Shown in pieces: positions 8,788 to 17,810 of a DNA stretch of 64,000 nucleotides; the stretch's first letter is position 1; each line of letters starts with the position of its first letter. The stretch covers positions 620,001 to 684,000 of the forward strand of contig CAXXFD010000003.1 in NCBI GenBank assembly GCA_963662905.2, given 5' to 3'. The notes under the pieces are model-generated. The model made no database searches. It was not told the DNA's origin and was given only the letters and a program-made list of their open reading frames with translations. The translations under genes and the position numbers were made by a program. Source of the DNA: G963662905 sp963662905. Its GTDB lineage: Bacteria; Bacteroidota; Bacteroidia; Bacteroidales; WRLA01.

Positions 8788-9627
8788 ATGAAAACAGAGA
8801 TTGTAAGAAGTTTATCGAATAATTTTGAAGACCATTCGCACACCACCGAAAATGGTATTGAGTTTTGGTTTGCCCGCGATTTACAGCATTTATTAGGATA
8901 CAGTGAATGGCGAAATTTTAATCAGGTAATTACAAAAGCCAAAACTTCGTGTGAAGCAAGCGGCAACCTGATTTCCGACCATTTTGTTGACATCAACAAA
9001 ATGGTTCAGCTGGGTTCAGGAAGTCAGCGCGAGATTCAGGATATGATGTTAACACGATATGCCTGTTACCTGATTGCTCAAAATGGAGACCCCCGTAAAG
9101 AAGCCATTGCATTTGCCCAGAATTACTTTGCAATGCAGACACGTAAATTTGAGTTGGTTGCAAAACGGATTAGTGAATGGGAACGATTACAGGCACGTAA
9201 AAAACTAACGCTTTCAGAGAAGGAACTTTCGGAATTGATATATGAACGTACAGGCAGCGACCGTAATTTTGGCACCATTCGCAGCAAAGGTGATAAAGCC
9301 CTTTTTAACCGGACTACCCAACAAATGAAAAACCAATTGGGCGTTCCCAAAGGGAGAGCTCTCGCTGATTTCCTACCGACCATTACTATTAAAGCGAAAG
9401 ATTTTGCAACTGAAATTACTGTTTTTAATACCAAAGAAAAAGGCCTGCGTACCGAAGGTCAAATTTCGCATGAACACATAACCAACAACAAAGGTGTAAG
9501 GGAAATTTTGCTTAAACGTGGAATAAAACCCGAAGAATTGCCACCGGAAGAAGATTTAAAGAAATTGGAACGCCGGGTAAATTCGGAGTCAAAAAAGTTG
9601 GGAAAGAATCCTGATAAATTAAAATAA
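8788..9627 (+). CDS. dinD: DNA damage-inducible protein D (DinD), BRO-N type domain
   Basis: This 279-residue protein matches the DinD layout. The N-terminal BRO/KilA-like part reads 'GIEFWFARDLQHLLGYSEWRNF' (residues about 23-44; split: 'FWFARDLQHLLGY'), then 'MLTRYACYLIAQNGDPRK'. The C-terminal part reads 'THEHI/HEHITNNKGVREIL' and ends with a basic tail. E. coli DinD is SOS-induced and inhibits RecA strand exchange. Here it lies between mod and res of a type III system, 10 bases after mod and 55 before res. I infer co-expression with the R-M system, for instance to act at damaged or cleaved DNA. No LexA box was identified. Confidence 0.9.
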   Translation: MKTEIVRSLSNNFEDHSHTTENGIEFWFARDLQHLLGYSEWRNFNQVITKAKTSCEASGNLISDHFVDINKMVQLGSGSQREIQDMMLTRYACYLIAQNGDPRKEAIAFAQNYFAMQTRKFELVAKRISEWERLQARKKLTLSEKELSELIYERTGSDRNFGTIRSKGDKALFNRTTQQMKNQLGVPKGRALADFLPTITIKAKDFATEITVFNTKEKGLRTEGQISHEHITNNKGVREILLKRGIKPEELPPEEDLKKLERRVNSESKKLGKNPDKLK

Positions 9628-9682
9628 CATGGATACACATCCTCCTTTGAGCTAATTATTCATCTGTAAAAAAGCAATAGAA

Positions 9683-12364
9683 TTGGAATTAAAACCATAT
9701 CAACAGCACGTAATCAACGACCTGGATAAGTTTCTCGAATATTTAAACCGGTTTCAGGATTCCGCTAAAGCTTACAATCAGTTTTGGGAGGATAAGGTTG
9801 GAAAGTATCAGTTACTGTTGGACGGTTCTTCAAAAGGAATGCGCCCATATAAAGATAATATACCGGGTGCCACCCATGTTGCCATAAAAGTACCCACTGC
9901 AGGCGGTAAAACCTTTATTGCCTGCAATGCGCTCAACTCAATTTTCAAAGCCTTCGATGCTTCAAAGCCCAAAGCTGTAGTTTGGTTAGTGCCCTGGTCT
10001 AATTTATTGCAACAAGCCGTTGGGCAGCTTTCAGATACTACCCATCCTTATCGCGAAAAATTGAACGCTCTTTTTGGCAATCGTGTTGAGGTGTTTGAAA
10101 AACAACAGTTGTTGCAAGGTGCCGGATTTAATCCTACATCGGTAAAAGAGCAACTAAACATTTTCGTTTTCAATTATAGCAGTATTAGGCTAAATTCAAA
10201 AAAAATTAGCAAAGATGTCCGTAAGGTTTACGAGCAGAACGGAGCTTTAGAGCCTTTCCGTGATTTTGTTGAACCAGAACTTGTTTTAGACGAAACGGAT
10301 GAAACAGCATTAATAAACGTTATACGTTCGCTTAATCCTGTTGTGGTTGTTGACGAAAGCCATAATGCAGAAAGCGATTTGAGTGTGGAAATGCTGAACA
10401 ACCTGAATCCTTCGTTTGTATTGGATTTAACAGCTACGCCAAAAGAGAATAGTAACATTGTAAGCTTTGTAAATGCCATGGCTCTTAAAAAAGAACACAT
10501 GGTTAAGCTTCCGGTTATAGTTTATAATCACCATAAAAAAGAAGAAGTTGTTACCAGTGCTTTACACCTTCAACGTCAGCTTGAACTTCAAGCTATTGAA
10601 GAAGAAAAGATTACAGGAAAATATATTCGTCCAATCATTCTATTTCAGGCACAATCGAATATCAAAGGCAAAGATAATACAACCTACGTGCACATTAAGG
10701 AACAGCTCATTAAGCTTAAAATACCGGAAGAGCAGATTAAAATTAAAGTAAGTGGGCTGGATGAATTAAAAGGAATCGACCTGAGCGCAAAAAATTGTCC
10801 TGTAAAATACATCATTACAGTAAATGCGTTAAAAGAAGGTTGGGATTGTCCTAATGCTTACATATTGGCTTCGCTTGCCGACAAATCTTCCGCAGTTGAT
10901 GTTGAACAGATATTGGGCAGGGTATTACGTCAACCTCATGTAACTAAGCACAAAAGCCAATTACTAAACTTATCCTATGTTCTTTCTGCGAGTTCAAAAT
11001 TTCAGGCAACATTGGATAACATTGTGAAAGCTTTGCAAGATTCTGGATTTAGTAAAGATGATTATTATGCCGAAGAAGCACCGGAAGAAAAGCTAACAGA
11101 TAATGAGGTGTTGCAAATGGAATTATTTGGAGAAAACGAAGAACCGGAAGACAAGAAAGAAAAAACAGAAGGCGATATTAATATAACTGAAATTGATTTT
11201 AACCCGGAAGAAGAGTTAACACCAGAAAGGCTTGGAGAGACAACTAAAATTGTAAAGGAGATAACCAAAAAAGGCGAAGAGGAAGGGAATTCTTTTGAGA
11301 AAAAGGCAGAAGAACATACCGAGGACAATGACGAATATATATTACGAGAAATGGGCAAACAACCGAAAAAATATAAAATCGAAGAACCATTCTTCGATAT
11401 AGTTAACGAGATTGAAATCCCGCAGTTTTACCGTAAAGTCCCTAAAGATGAATTGCACGACAGCATTCTTTTTGAGGAGCTAAAGCAGGAAGAGCAGTTG
11501 CTAAACCGCAACAGTTTATTGAACGGCTTTAAACTGACATCAAAAAGCACGGAAATAAATTTCGATGAAACTTCTACGGAAGTATATCAAGTAGATTACA
11601 ACGAAATGAAACACACGGCTACCATGAAAAAGATTGAAACACGTGCCAAAGCTATATTGGTTGACAACATTCTGGCAAAGCCTAAAGATAAACAGATAAA
11701 AGACGTGGCACAGATTATTGTCCGAAAACTTGGTGACATGACACCCATCTCACACGAGGATATTACAAAATATGTAACTCGTGTATTCGAAGATTTAAGT
11801 AACGACCAGGTGCGGGATATAATTAACAACGAGTTTATATACATCTCAAAAATCAAGGCAAAAGTCAAAGAATTGGAATCGGATTACGCCAAAGAGCAAT
11901 TCCAAAAGCTACTGGATACCAATAATATTCTTGTAAAACCTAGCTTTAAATTCCAACAGGAATTAACACATGTGAGCCCAAGTTCACCAATTGAAAAATC
12001 ATTATACGAACTTGAAGCATCAATGAATAAGTTTGAACAAGAAGTTATTATGAACTTAGCATCATTAGAGAATGTACTATTCTGGCACCGTAACCTTGAA
12101 AAGGGTAAAGGTTTTGCTCTTAATGGTTTTGACAACAACCATTATCCTGACTTTATTATTTTCACCAGAAAAAAGAACCTGATTCTGATTGAAACTAAGG
12201 GCGACCATTTGGACAATGAAGATAGTAAAGCCAAAAATGTGTTAGGGAAAAAGTGGGCAGAAAAGGCAGGTGATAATTTTAAATATTTCATGGTGTTCCA
12301 GACAAAAGAAGTACCAAACACATATACAGCGCAATCGATAACTGATATTGTAAAAATGTTATAG
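9683..12364 (+). CDS. res: Type III restriction enzyme, Res subunit (SF2 helicase plus PD-(D/E)XK nuclease)
   Basis: This 893-residue protein probably starts at TTG (9683). The frame has no ATG between the previous stop and this codon, and 'MELKPYQQHVI' is a normal N-terminus for the family. Helicase motifs are Walker A 'PTAGGKT' at 71-77, Walker B 'VVDESH' near 222, motif III 'TATP' near 251 and motif VI 'GRVLRQP' near 412. Residues about 465-565 are an acidic, lysine/glutamate-rich insertion. The C-terminal nuclease has 'PDFII' near 821 and 'ETKG' near 837, the PD...E-x-K core. With Mod it translocates or diffuses along DNA and cuts about 25-27 bp from one of two head-to-head sites. All catalytic motifs are intact, so the system should be active. 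Confidence 0.93.
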   Translation: MELKPYQQHVINDLDKFLEYLNRFQDSAKAYNQFWEDKVGKYQLLLDGSSKGMRPYKDNIPGATHVAIKVPTAGGKTFIACNALNSIFKAFDASKPKAVVWLVPWSNLLQQAVGQLSDTTHPYREKLNALFGNRVEVFEKQQLLQGAGFNPTSVKEQLNIFVFNYSSIRLNSKKISKDVRKVYEQNGALEPFRDFVEPELVLDETDETALINVIRSLNPVVVVDESHNAESDLSVEMLNNLNPSFVLDLTATPKENSNIVSFVNAMALKKEHMVKLPVIVYNHHKKEEVVTSALHLQRQLELQAIEEEKITGKYIRPIILFQAQSNIKGKDNTTYVHIKEQLIKLKIPEEQIKIKVSGLDELKGIDLSAKNCPVKYIITVNALKEGWDCPNAYILASLADKSSAVDVEQILGRVLRQPHVTKHKSQLLNLSYVLSASSKFQATLDNIVKALQDSGFSKDDYYAEEAPEEKLTDNEVLQMELFGENEEPEDKKEKTEGDINITEIDFNPEEELTPERLGETTKIVKEITKKGEEEGNSFEKKAEEHTEDNDEYILREMGKQPKKYKIEEPFFDIVNEIEIPQFYRKVPKDELHDSILFEELKQEEQLLNRNSLLNGFKLTSKSTEINFDETSTEVYQVDYNEMKHTATMKKIETRAKAILVDNILAKPKDKQIKDVAQIIVRKLGDMTPISHEDITKYVTRVFEDLSNDQVRDIINNEFIYISKIKAKVKELESDYAKEQFQKLLDTNNILVKPSFKFQQELTHVSPSSPIEKSLYELEASMNKFEQEVIMNLASLENVLFWHRNLEKGKGFALNGFDNNHYPDFIIFTRKKNLILIETKGDHLDNEDSKAKNVLGKKWAEKAGDNFKYFMVFQTKEVPNTYTAQSITDIVKML

Positions 12365-12365
12365 G

Positions 12366-12467
12366 ATGAATATAGAGGACGCTAGAAAATATATGGAATT
12401 GGCGGTTCCGGTATTGAAGTATTCTGTTGCTGAACTAATACATATTCCGGTCATACTGACCCACTGA
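12366..12467 (+). pseudogene. 5' fragment of a gene cut off at a repeat junction (possible CMP/dCMP deaminase-like start)
   Basis: Two bases after res, ATG opens a frame for about 24 plausible residues starting 'MNIEDARKYMELAVPVLKYS', then it runs into a TCCGG...TGACCCA repeat unit and stops. The opening resembles N-termini of deoxycytidylate/cytidine deaminase-like proteins, but this is too short to be certain. It looks like the remaining 5' end of the next island gene, lost by a deletion or insertion. Confidence 0.45.
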
Positions 12468-13463
12468 AAATATTGCGGAATCATCAAGGATACATATACT
12501 CTTTGCATCAGAAGCAGAAAAACCATAAGGTAATTTTTCATTCCATGTAACTCCACTATCTTCTGTCGTTAATACAGCTGTAGCAGAATTATAAGGTGTT
12601 GGCAAAGCCAGTATTCCGTTTTGATCATCGAAAAAAGCAAAGTTTGAGGCCGTCATATACCAATAAGAGCTTGTAAAAACCGGATTCCAATGCTGACCCT
12701 GATCTGTACTTCTATATATTACAGTTGTTTCGTCATACCTTTCTCCTGAAATAAAAGCCAGTGAATCTGATACAGATATAATATCCAGTACATAAACTCC
12801 TTGCAATTCATCAGTTAGAGGCACAAGTTCCCAATTTTCACCACCATCATTTGTTTCCAGCATCTGGTAACCACTACAGCCATAAATATACCCTTTAGAA
12901 GAATTAATAAACTCAATATGATCCAGATCAAACCCTATTTCCATTTCCTCTTTGATCCAGTTTTCACCGGCATCAGTTGTTTTTAGAATTAAACCATCAT
13001 TACCAACGGCAAACCCTTTCTGTTCATCAAGAAATTCAATTTCAGATATTTCTCCCCACCACGATCGCGATACATCGTGCTTTAATTCCCAATGATATCC
13101 ACCATCATTTGATTTGAATATTGATCCCTCTGAATTAGCAAAAAAGCCTGTACTTTCATTCACGAAACACACATTGGTTAACCTGTGATAATTTGCTAAT
13201 CCCGCCGGATTCAAAACCAGCTCCCAGTTTTCGCCACCGTCTTCCGAAATCAGAACCGTCGCGCCTTCTCCTACAGCCACCAGTTTATTAGTCCCAGGAA
13301 CTTTTACAATCTCGTTCAGGGAATTTTCCTGTGGTATGCCCGAAAGCCTTGTCCAGGCGCTTTGTGCGTTTGAATCAAGAACCCAAAACATCAGAATCAA
13401 GATCAGTATCCATTTTATATTTTTCATTTTCATATCAAAATTCGCTTTCATTTTTTTTATCAT
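12435..13463 (-). CDS. Secreted YCF48/BNR-repeat beta-propeller protein, C-terminus probably truncated
   Basis: This 342-residue protein has a signal peptide (near 'MKMKNIKWILILILMFWVL', which may be the true start 7-10 codons in). It has about six BNR/sialidase-like blades with 'S.DGG..W' motifs: 'ISEDGGENWELV', 'KSNDGGYHWEL', 'KTTDAGENWIK', 'ETNDGGENWEL', 'RSTDQGQHWNP' and 'TTEDSGVTWNE'. Such secreted propellers in Bacteroidota usually end in a T9SS sorting domain. Here the frame stops right after a sequence that coincides with the repeat unit ('SVGQYDRNMY'). I infer that the original C-terminus was lost. The gene overlaps the upstream DUF3857 gene by 29 bases, so they are co-transcribed. 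Confidence 0.8.
   Translation of the reverse strand: MIKKMKANFDMKMKNIKWILILILMFWVLDSNAQSAWTRLSGIPQENSLNEIVKVPGTNKLVAVGEGATVLISEDGGENWELVLNPAGLANYHRLTNVCFVNESTGFFANSEGSIFKSNDGGYHWELKHDVSRSWWGEISEIEFLDEQKGFAVGNDGLILKTTDAGENWIKEEMEIGFDLDHIEFINSSKGYIYGCSGYQMLETNDGGENWELVPLTDELQGVYVLDIISVSDSLAFISGERYDETTVIYRSTDQGQHWNPVFTSSYWYMTASNFAFFDDQNGILALPTPYNSATAVLTTEDSGVTWNEKLPYGFSASDAKSICILDDSAIFSVGQYDRNMY
12446..12464. repeat. Single TCCGG...TGACCCA repeat unit at a gene-fragment junction
   Basis: The unit tccggtcatactgaccca matches the family seen at 42.6-42.8 kb and 44.47 kb (consensus TCCGGxxxxTAxTGACCCA). It sits exactly where a truncated plus-strand gene start meets the 3' end of the minus-strand BNR gene. 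Confidence 0.55.
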
Positions 13464-15981
13464 ATGTCCGGGTAAAGGTTTCCTTCACCCTTTTGGAGAT
13501 ATTGAAATAAGGAATCCAGATTATCATAGCAAGAAAAGAAGCTGCAATTTCCTTTGCACTTTCAGCAAAATCGACAGCATCAAAATAATCGGGTTCCAAA
13601 ACAAAATTAAATACCGCATAATTAAGTATTGCCAACACAAAGCGGGACAGCAAATATATCATATACAAACGCGGCAGACTGCTGCGGCGTTGTACAAACT
13701 GCACAATGAGCAATACTACAAAAGCAATCAAGGCGGCATCAATCAACACTGCAAAAAGAAAACCTACGGCCAGCATCCCTTCTCCGATTCTAAAAAAACC
13801 AATAAGCCCACTCCATAATTGCGGATCAAACATTTCTTCATTAATCATTTCATAAAGTATTCTTAAAGGGCTCAAAGCCAAACCCAGCAGAGGCAGGATA
13901 AGCCAGCCGCCAATAGATTTCCAGCGCTCAGGTTCTATGGGTTTTGGATTATATTTTCGGTGCAGTTCAAAAGCAGCCAGACCAAATGCGGTTAATAATA
14001 AAATCATGACAAGCATGACAATCCATCCGTATTGCGAATAGTCTGCACTATATTCATAGGGAAAGTACCAGCTGAGATTATTCCGTATTTCATCATGTTG
14101 TTTCAAAAAACGCAATGTAGAATCGGCGGGGATATAGGTTCGGTCGGTTTCATATTGGTAATTAATCTGCAATTTGCGACCCTCCATCCTTGCGTATGCT
14201 TTATAGGAAAAACCACAGCCGGCAATCTGCTTGTCATCATTCTCCAAATACCATTCTTCCGGAAAAACGATTTCTGTTTCCTGCTTAAAATTAAGCTTAT
14301 TTCCAATTTCATAGGGCATATCGCGCACTGAAGAACCTGGATATGAAGTATATGCATCAACCAATATCGGATAATATTCAAAATATATGTAATCGTCTTC
14401 TTCGCTCTTTTGCCAGGCATTGGGTATTTTATAGTTCTCCGTTACGCGAAATACATTTTCACTTTCATCAAGGCCATTATAAAAACTGATATCTCCATCT
14501 GTTTCAATAGAAGGATAGGCATTACTATAATAATTCAAATATTGCCGCTGAATTTCATGGAGTGCCTTTTCTTTGAAGAGCCCGCGTTCCCTATCTGCAA
14601 TGGCATTATAATAATAGGTTTCTATCCAAAAAAAAGCTCTTCCATTAACAGAATCCAGATAAAAGTTCTCCTGTACATTTATGCTTGATGGAGCCCCATC
14701 CGGGATTTCAGTTAAATTTTTTTCTCCTGCACGTAGTATTAAACCATATTTAAAATCCGGAAATGAAATATGGTACAGATCACCACCCTGGTTGCTTAGA
14801 GTCGGGTCAATAAAGAACCTTTTCCCATGATAAAAGAGGCAAACCGCACAATGATCAAATGAATTGGATGGCAATATTTCGGACAGCTTTGCCCGAAAAA
14901 TACTATGGACAAGCATAGGATAAGCTTCCAGTCCCATTTTACGCAGCATTGCGACCAGCAAAAGGGATTTATCTTTGCAATCGCCATAACGATTATTAAA
15001 AACCTCCTGGGGTTTATTGGGCTTGAAAGCACCTGTTCCGCCAAAAAATGCCAGATAACGCACTTCATTCTGAACCCAACGGATGGTTCGCAGAATATTT
15101 TCCTCTTCTGACAAATCCGGATCAGTGGGCAGTTTCAAATTGCGCCAATCGGAGGCACTTATTTTAAACAGGGGCAAAATATGATCATGAACTGCTTTCC
15201 ATGATGGATAGCTGCTGACCTGCACTCTTTTGTCGGCAGTAAACCAGGAAGGTGTATTGGATTCATAAGTAACAAAATCTTTGGCCGGCAGTTCCCAACG
15301 CAATTCCGTCAAATTCCCTTTTTGTGCTTTTTCCGGCTCCGGGCAGGCATTAAAAAGTTTATAGCCCAAATACTTATCTTCCGGATACAAAATCCTAATT
15401 TTCACAAAATTGACCGGAACAGTGAATTGCACGCGATCAAAAAAGGAGACATTCCCTTTATTGGCCGGATTAAAGCCTTTAATCGTATAGGAATAATCCA
15501 CCAGATCGCCAACGCGTACATCTTTAAAATTCACAACAGCGCTCACCGAGCCGTCATATGCATAGCGATCCATGCTCAACTCCCTTTGAAAAAGTTCAAT
15601 ATCAGAAGCTTTCAGAGAATAAACAATACTGCCATTCCTGATAATCTTAAGCTCATGAAAAATCAATTGCTGATAGGAAGGATCGTAGGTAACCGAAAGC
15701 GCCGACAAAGACTGGATTCCCGAACTGTTCAGTATTTTGTACACCTGTCGCAAATAAGCACTTTCTTTTTGTATATTTAACTGATTATCAATCAAAAAAT
15801 ACTGAAAAGCATTGCTTGCCACGGCTACAGACGTATCCAGTAAGGCTGTACTTTCCACCCAGCTCTGAGGAGGACCGATACGCGGCTGTGCTTTCACCGG
15901 ATTGAGCAATAGAAAAAACCAAAGAATTAATACTGTTCCTTTGAAAAAGATAAAGCGGGTGTCGGATGTAATTTGCATCAT
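13435..15981 (-). CDS. DUF3857 / transglutaminase-like protein with C-terminal DUF2569 membrane domain
   Basis: This 848-residue protein has a signal peptide (about residues 1-32, ending 'LLNPVKAQP'). A DUF3857 domain covers about 60-240, and a transglutaminase-like domain has a visible triad: Cys in 'YGDCKDKS' near 332, His in 'SFDHCAV' near 375 and Asp in 'FIDPT' near 390. A beta-rich segment extends to about 640, followed by five to six membrane helices of DUF2569 (from 'GGWLILPLLGLAL' to the end). DUF3857 proteins are common in Bacteroidota envelopes, and their substrate is unknown. The start may be either of two adjacent ATGs. The gene drives an operon with the BNR protein. Confidence 0.88.
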   Translation of the reverse strand: MMQITSDTRFIFFKGTVLILWFFLLLNPVKAQPRIGPPQSWVESTALLDTSVAVASNAFQYFLIDNQLNIQKESAYLRQVYKILNSSGIQSLSALSVTYDPSYQQLIFHELKIIRNGSIVYSLKASDIELFQRELSMDRYAYDGSVSAVVNFKDVRVGDLVDYSYTIKGFNPANKGNVSFFDRVQFTVPVNFVKIRILYPEDKYLGYKLFNACPEPEKAQKGNLTELRWELPAKDFVTYESNTPSWFTADKRVQVSSYPSWKAVHDHILPLFKISASDWRNLKLPTDPDLSEEENILRTIRWVQNEVRYLAFFGGTGAFKPNKPQEVFNNRYGDCKDKSLLLVAMLRKMGLEAYPMLVHSIFRAKLSEILPSNSFDHCAVCLFYHGKRFFIDPTLSNQGGDLYHISFPDFKYGLILRAGEKNLTEIPDGAPSSINVQENFYLDSVNGRAFFWIETYYYNAIADRERGLFKEKALHEIQRQYLNYYSNAYPSIETDGDISFYNGLDESENVFRVTENYKIPNAWQKSEEDDYIYFEYYPILVDAYTSYPGSSVRDMPYEIGNKLNFKQETEIVFPEEWYLENDDKQIAGCGFSYKAYARMEGRKLQINYQYETDRTYIPADSTLRFLKQHDEIRNNLSWYFPYEYSADYSQYGWIVMLVMILLLTAFGLAAFELHRKYNPKPIEPERWKSIGGWLILPLLGLALSPLRILYEMINEEMFDPQLWSGLIGFFRIGEGMLAVGFLFAVLIDAALIAFVVLLIVQFVQRRSSLPRLYMIYLLSRFVLAILNYAVFNFVLEPDYFDAVDFAESAKEIAASFLAMIIWIPYFNISKRVKETFTRTYDKKNESEF

Positions 15982-16052
15982 ACCAAATTCAAATCAAATT
16001 ATTTTTTGAGAACCTTGCCGGTAGTTTTCTGAAAAACAAAGTTGGCAGATGT

Positions 16053-16060
16053 CAAATATA
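16053..16060 (-). promoter_or_regulatory. -7 box (TATATTTG) for the DUF3857 operon
   Basis: TATATTTG on the minus strand lies 72 bases upstream of the ATG at 15981, in the divergent region shared with the HD hydrolase gene. Confidence 0.45.
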
Positions 16061-16094
16061 CAATATTTTTATACAAATTTAGTTGATTATATTG

Positions 16095-16102
16095 TATTTT
16101 TG
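16095..16102 (+). promoter_or_regulatory. -7 box (TATTTTTG) for the HD hydrolase gene
   Basis: TATTTTTG lies 30 bases upstream of the ATG at 16133. Its distance from the oppositely oriented box at 16053-16060 is only about 35 bases, so the two promoters are back to back. Confidence 0.45.
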
Positions 16103-16132
16103 ATTTTTATTGAAAGCTCCTAAAACAAAAAA

Positions 16133-16900
16133 ATGAATCAGGATAAAAAACCAAAAAATAACCCCAAACAAAGCCCGTCATCTACCCTGCTGCTCAAAGC
16201 CTATAATCTGGGCTGGAACCACTGCCTCTTTGGAGATGATTCCATTATTCTGGATATGCTGTCTGATGAAGAAATCATTCAGATGATCAAAGAAGATCAG
16301 TCACAAAAAATAAGACAATCGGAATGGCAGCGCACAGCAAGAAGCCCACAAATTCCGTTGCCGGTGCGCTTGCAGGAGAAATACCAAAATGCTATCCGTT
16401 ATGCGGGTTTCTGGCATAAAGACCAGAAAATGCCTTCATCTGAAATCAGTTATATCGTGCACATTTCCAATGTAGCGATGGAAATACTGCTGGCTTATTT
16501 TGAAGAGCCTTGTTTTGATATTGATTTTGCCGTGCAGCTTGCTCTTTTGCATGATGTCCTGGAAGATACAGATTGCGGTAAAGAAGATCTATTGTACGAA
16601 TTTGGACCAAAAATTACTGATGCCGTATCGGCTCTAAGCAAAGAAAAAGCGATAGGCGACAAACAGGAGCGTATGGCCGACAGTTTGCGCCGGATTCAAA
16701 ATCAGCCAGCGGAAACAGCTATGGTAAAACTGGCCGACCGCATCACCAATTTGCAGAAACCGCCAGTGCACTGGAAAAAGGAAAAAATCAGAAGTTATCA
16801 GCAGGAAGCGCAATTGATTTACGATCAGTTAAAGGACTGCAATCAATATCTGGCCGCACGCCTGCGCATGCAAATGGAGGCTTATAAAATGTATTTTTAG
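16133..16900 (+). CDS. HD-domain phosphohydrolase resembling the (p)ppGpp hydrolase domain of SpoT/MESH1
   Basis: In this 255-residue protein the first 75 residues are a variable extension. The HD domain follows with 'AIRYAGFWHKDQK' near 85-97, 'YIVHISNVA' near 105, 'LLHDVLEDT' near 139-147 and 'MVKLADRITNLQ' near 203-214. These are the metal-binding His/Asp set of RelA/SpoT hydrolase domains and of small alarmone hydrolases. No synthetase or TGS/ACT domain is present, so if active on ppGpp it would be hydrolase only. The true substrate could be another nucleotide. It is monocistronic and convergent with the MBL gene. Confidence 0.82.
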   Translation: MNQDKKPKNNPKQSPSSTLLLKAYNLGWNHCLFGDDSIILDMLSDEEIIQMIKEDQSQKIRQSEWQRTARSPQIPLPVRLQEKYQNAIRYAGFWHKDQKMPSSEISYIVHISNVAMEILLAYFEEPCFDIDFAVQLALLHDVLEDTDCGKEDLLYEFGPKITDAVSALSKEKAIGDKQERMADSLRRIQNQPAETAMVKLADRITNLQKPPVHWKKEKIRSYQQEAQLIYDQLKDCNQYLAARLRMQMEAYKMYF

Positions 16901-16991
16901 TCCATTTCTGATCACCTCACTGATTTTGACATAAACTTAGCGTTCATCATCAATTTTGATGCTCTGCAAAAATTGGTTTCGCGTAAAAAAG

Positions 16992-17744
16992 TTACTTAAG
17001 ATGTTCAGGCTTAAAGCAATCATGACCTGAAAAGGCAGGATACCGTTTTGAAAACCGTTTAACGGCACGCTCCAGTCGTTCGCGGCTTACAGCCTGACCA
17101 TGTCCCGGAAGAAAAACTTTGGAGTCGGTAGCCAGCAATTTTTTCCAGCTTTGAATCAATTGTGGTACATTGTCGGCAAATGGAGGGAAAACGGACTCTT
17201 TGAAAATACCAAAAAGTGCATCGCCCACCAGGACGTAATCGCTGACAATCAAACTGAGGGAACCTTTTGAATGCCCGGGTGTTGCAATGATTTTCAATTG
17301 ATTTCCACTTGTCGGGAAAGTATAGTTTTCAGTGAGCACGATATCGGGGCTGAAATTTTCATAACCAAAACACTTTGAGCCCAAAAAATTACCCAGCAAA
17401 CTAATGCGTGCCGAAAAAGCATTTGTACCTTTTGGCAATACAGTAAAACCATCCTCTGCCGATTTTTTTTCAAAAGCACTCATTATGATACGGCAGTGCT
17501 TCTGCCCTTTGAGGTAGGCCGCATTCCGGCAATGGTCATAATGTGTATGTGTAAGTACAAGATAATCAACTCTTCTGTGTGAGCGGGGCAGTCCTTCAAT
17601 AACATCCAGCAAATGCTGACGACTGCTTTTCTTTGCTGTATCCACAAGAATGTTTATGCCATTCCAAACAACAAGATACACATTGCTGCGGCCACCCAGC
17701 AGCAGATAGATTATTGCTCCATTATTTGTTTCCCATTTCTTCAT
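16992..17744 (-). CDS. MBL-fold metallo-hydrolase
   Basis: This 250-residue protein has the metallo-beta-lactamase metal site: 'LTHTHYDHCRN' near residues 64-74 (HxHxDH), 'PGHSKGSLSL' near 158, and 'VLVGDALFG' near 175, followed by a final His in 'FLPGHGQ' near 216. There is no signal peptide, so it is cytoplasmic. The family includes glyoxalase II, lactonases and thioesterases; substrate is unassigned. Confidence 0.88.
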   Translation of the reverse strand: MKKWETNNGAIIYLLLGGRSNVYLVVWNGINILVDTAKKSSRQHLLDVIEGLPRSHRRVDYLVLTHTHYDHCRNAAYLKGQKHCRIIMSAFEKKSAEDGFTVLPKGTNAFSARISLLGNFLGSKCFGYENFSPDIVLTENYTFPTSGNQLKIIATPGHSKGSLSLIVSDYVLVGDALFGIFKESVFPPFADNVPQLIQSWKKLLATDSKVFLPGHGQAVSRERLERAVKRFSKRYPAFSGHDCFKPEHLK

Positions 17745-17762
17745 TTATCTGTTTTCTTTCTT

Positions 17763-17770
17763 CAAAGATA
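17763..17770 (-). promoter_or_regulatory. -7 box (TATCTTTG) for the MBL hydrolase gene
   Basis: TATCTTTG on the minus strand lies 19 bases before the ATG at 17744, giving a leader of only about a dozen bases. Confidence 0.5.
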
Positions 17771-17810
17771 TAAAAACAGATTGATCTCATAAATGAAGTT
17801 TATCTTATCA

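Noticed and set aside
12446..12464. Intact IS21-family insertion sequence
   Set aside because: No istA/istB-like ORF is present near any of the TCCGG...TTGACCC units, so only isolated repeat units are called.
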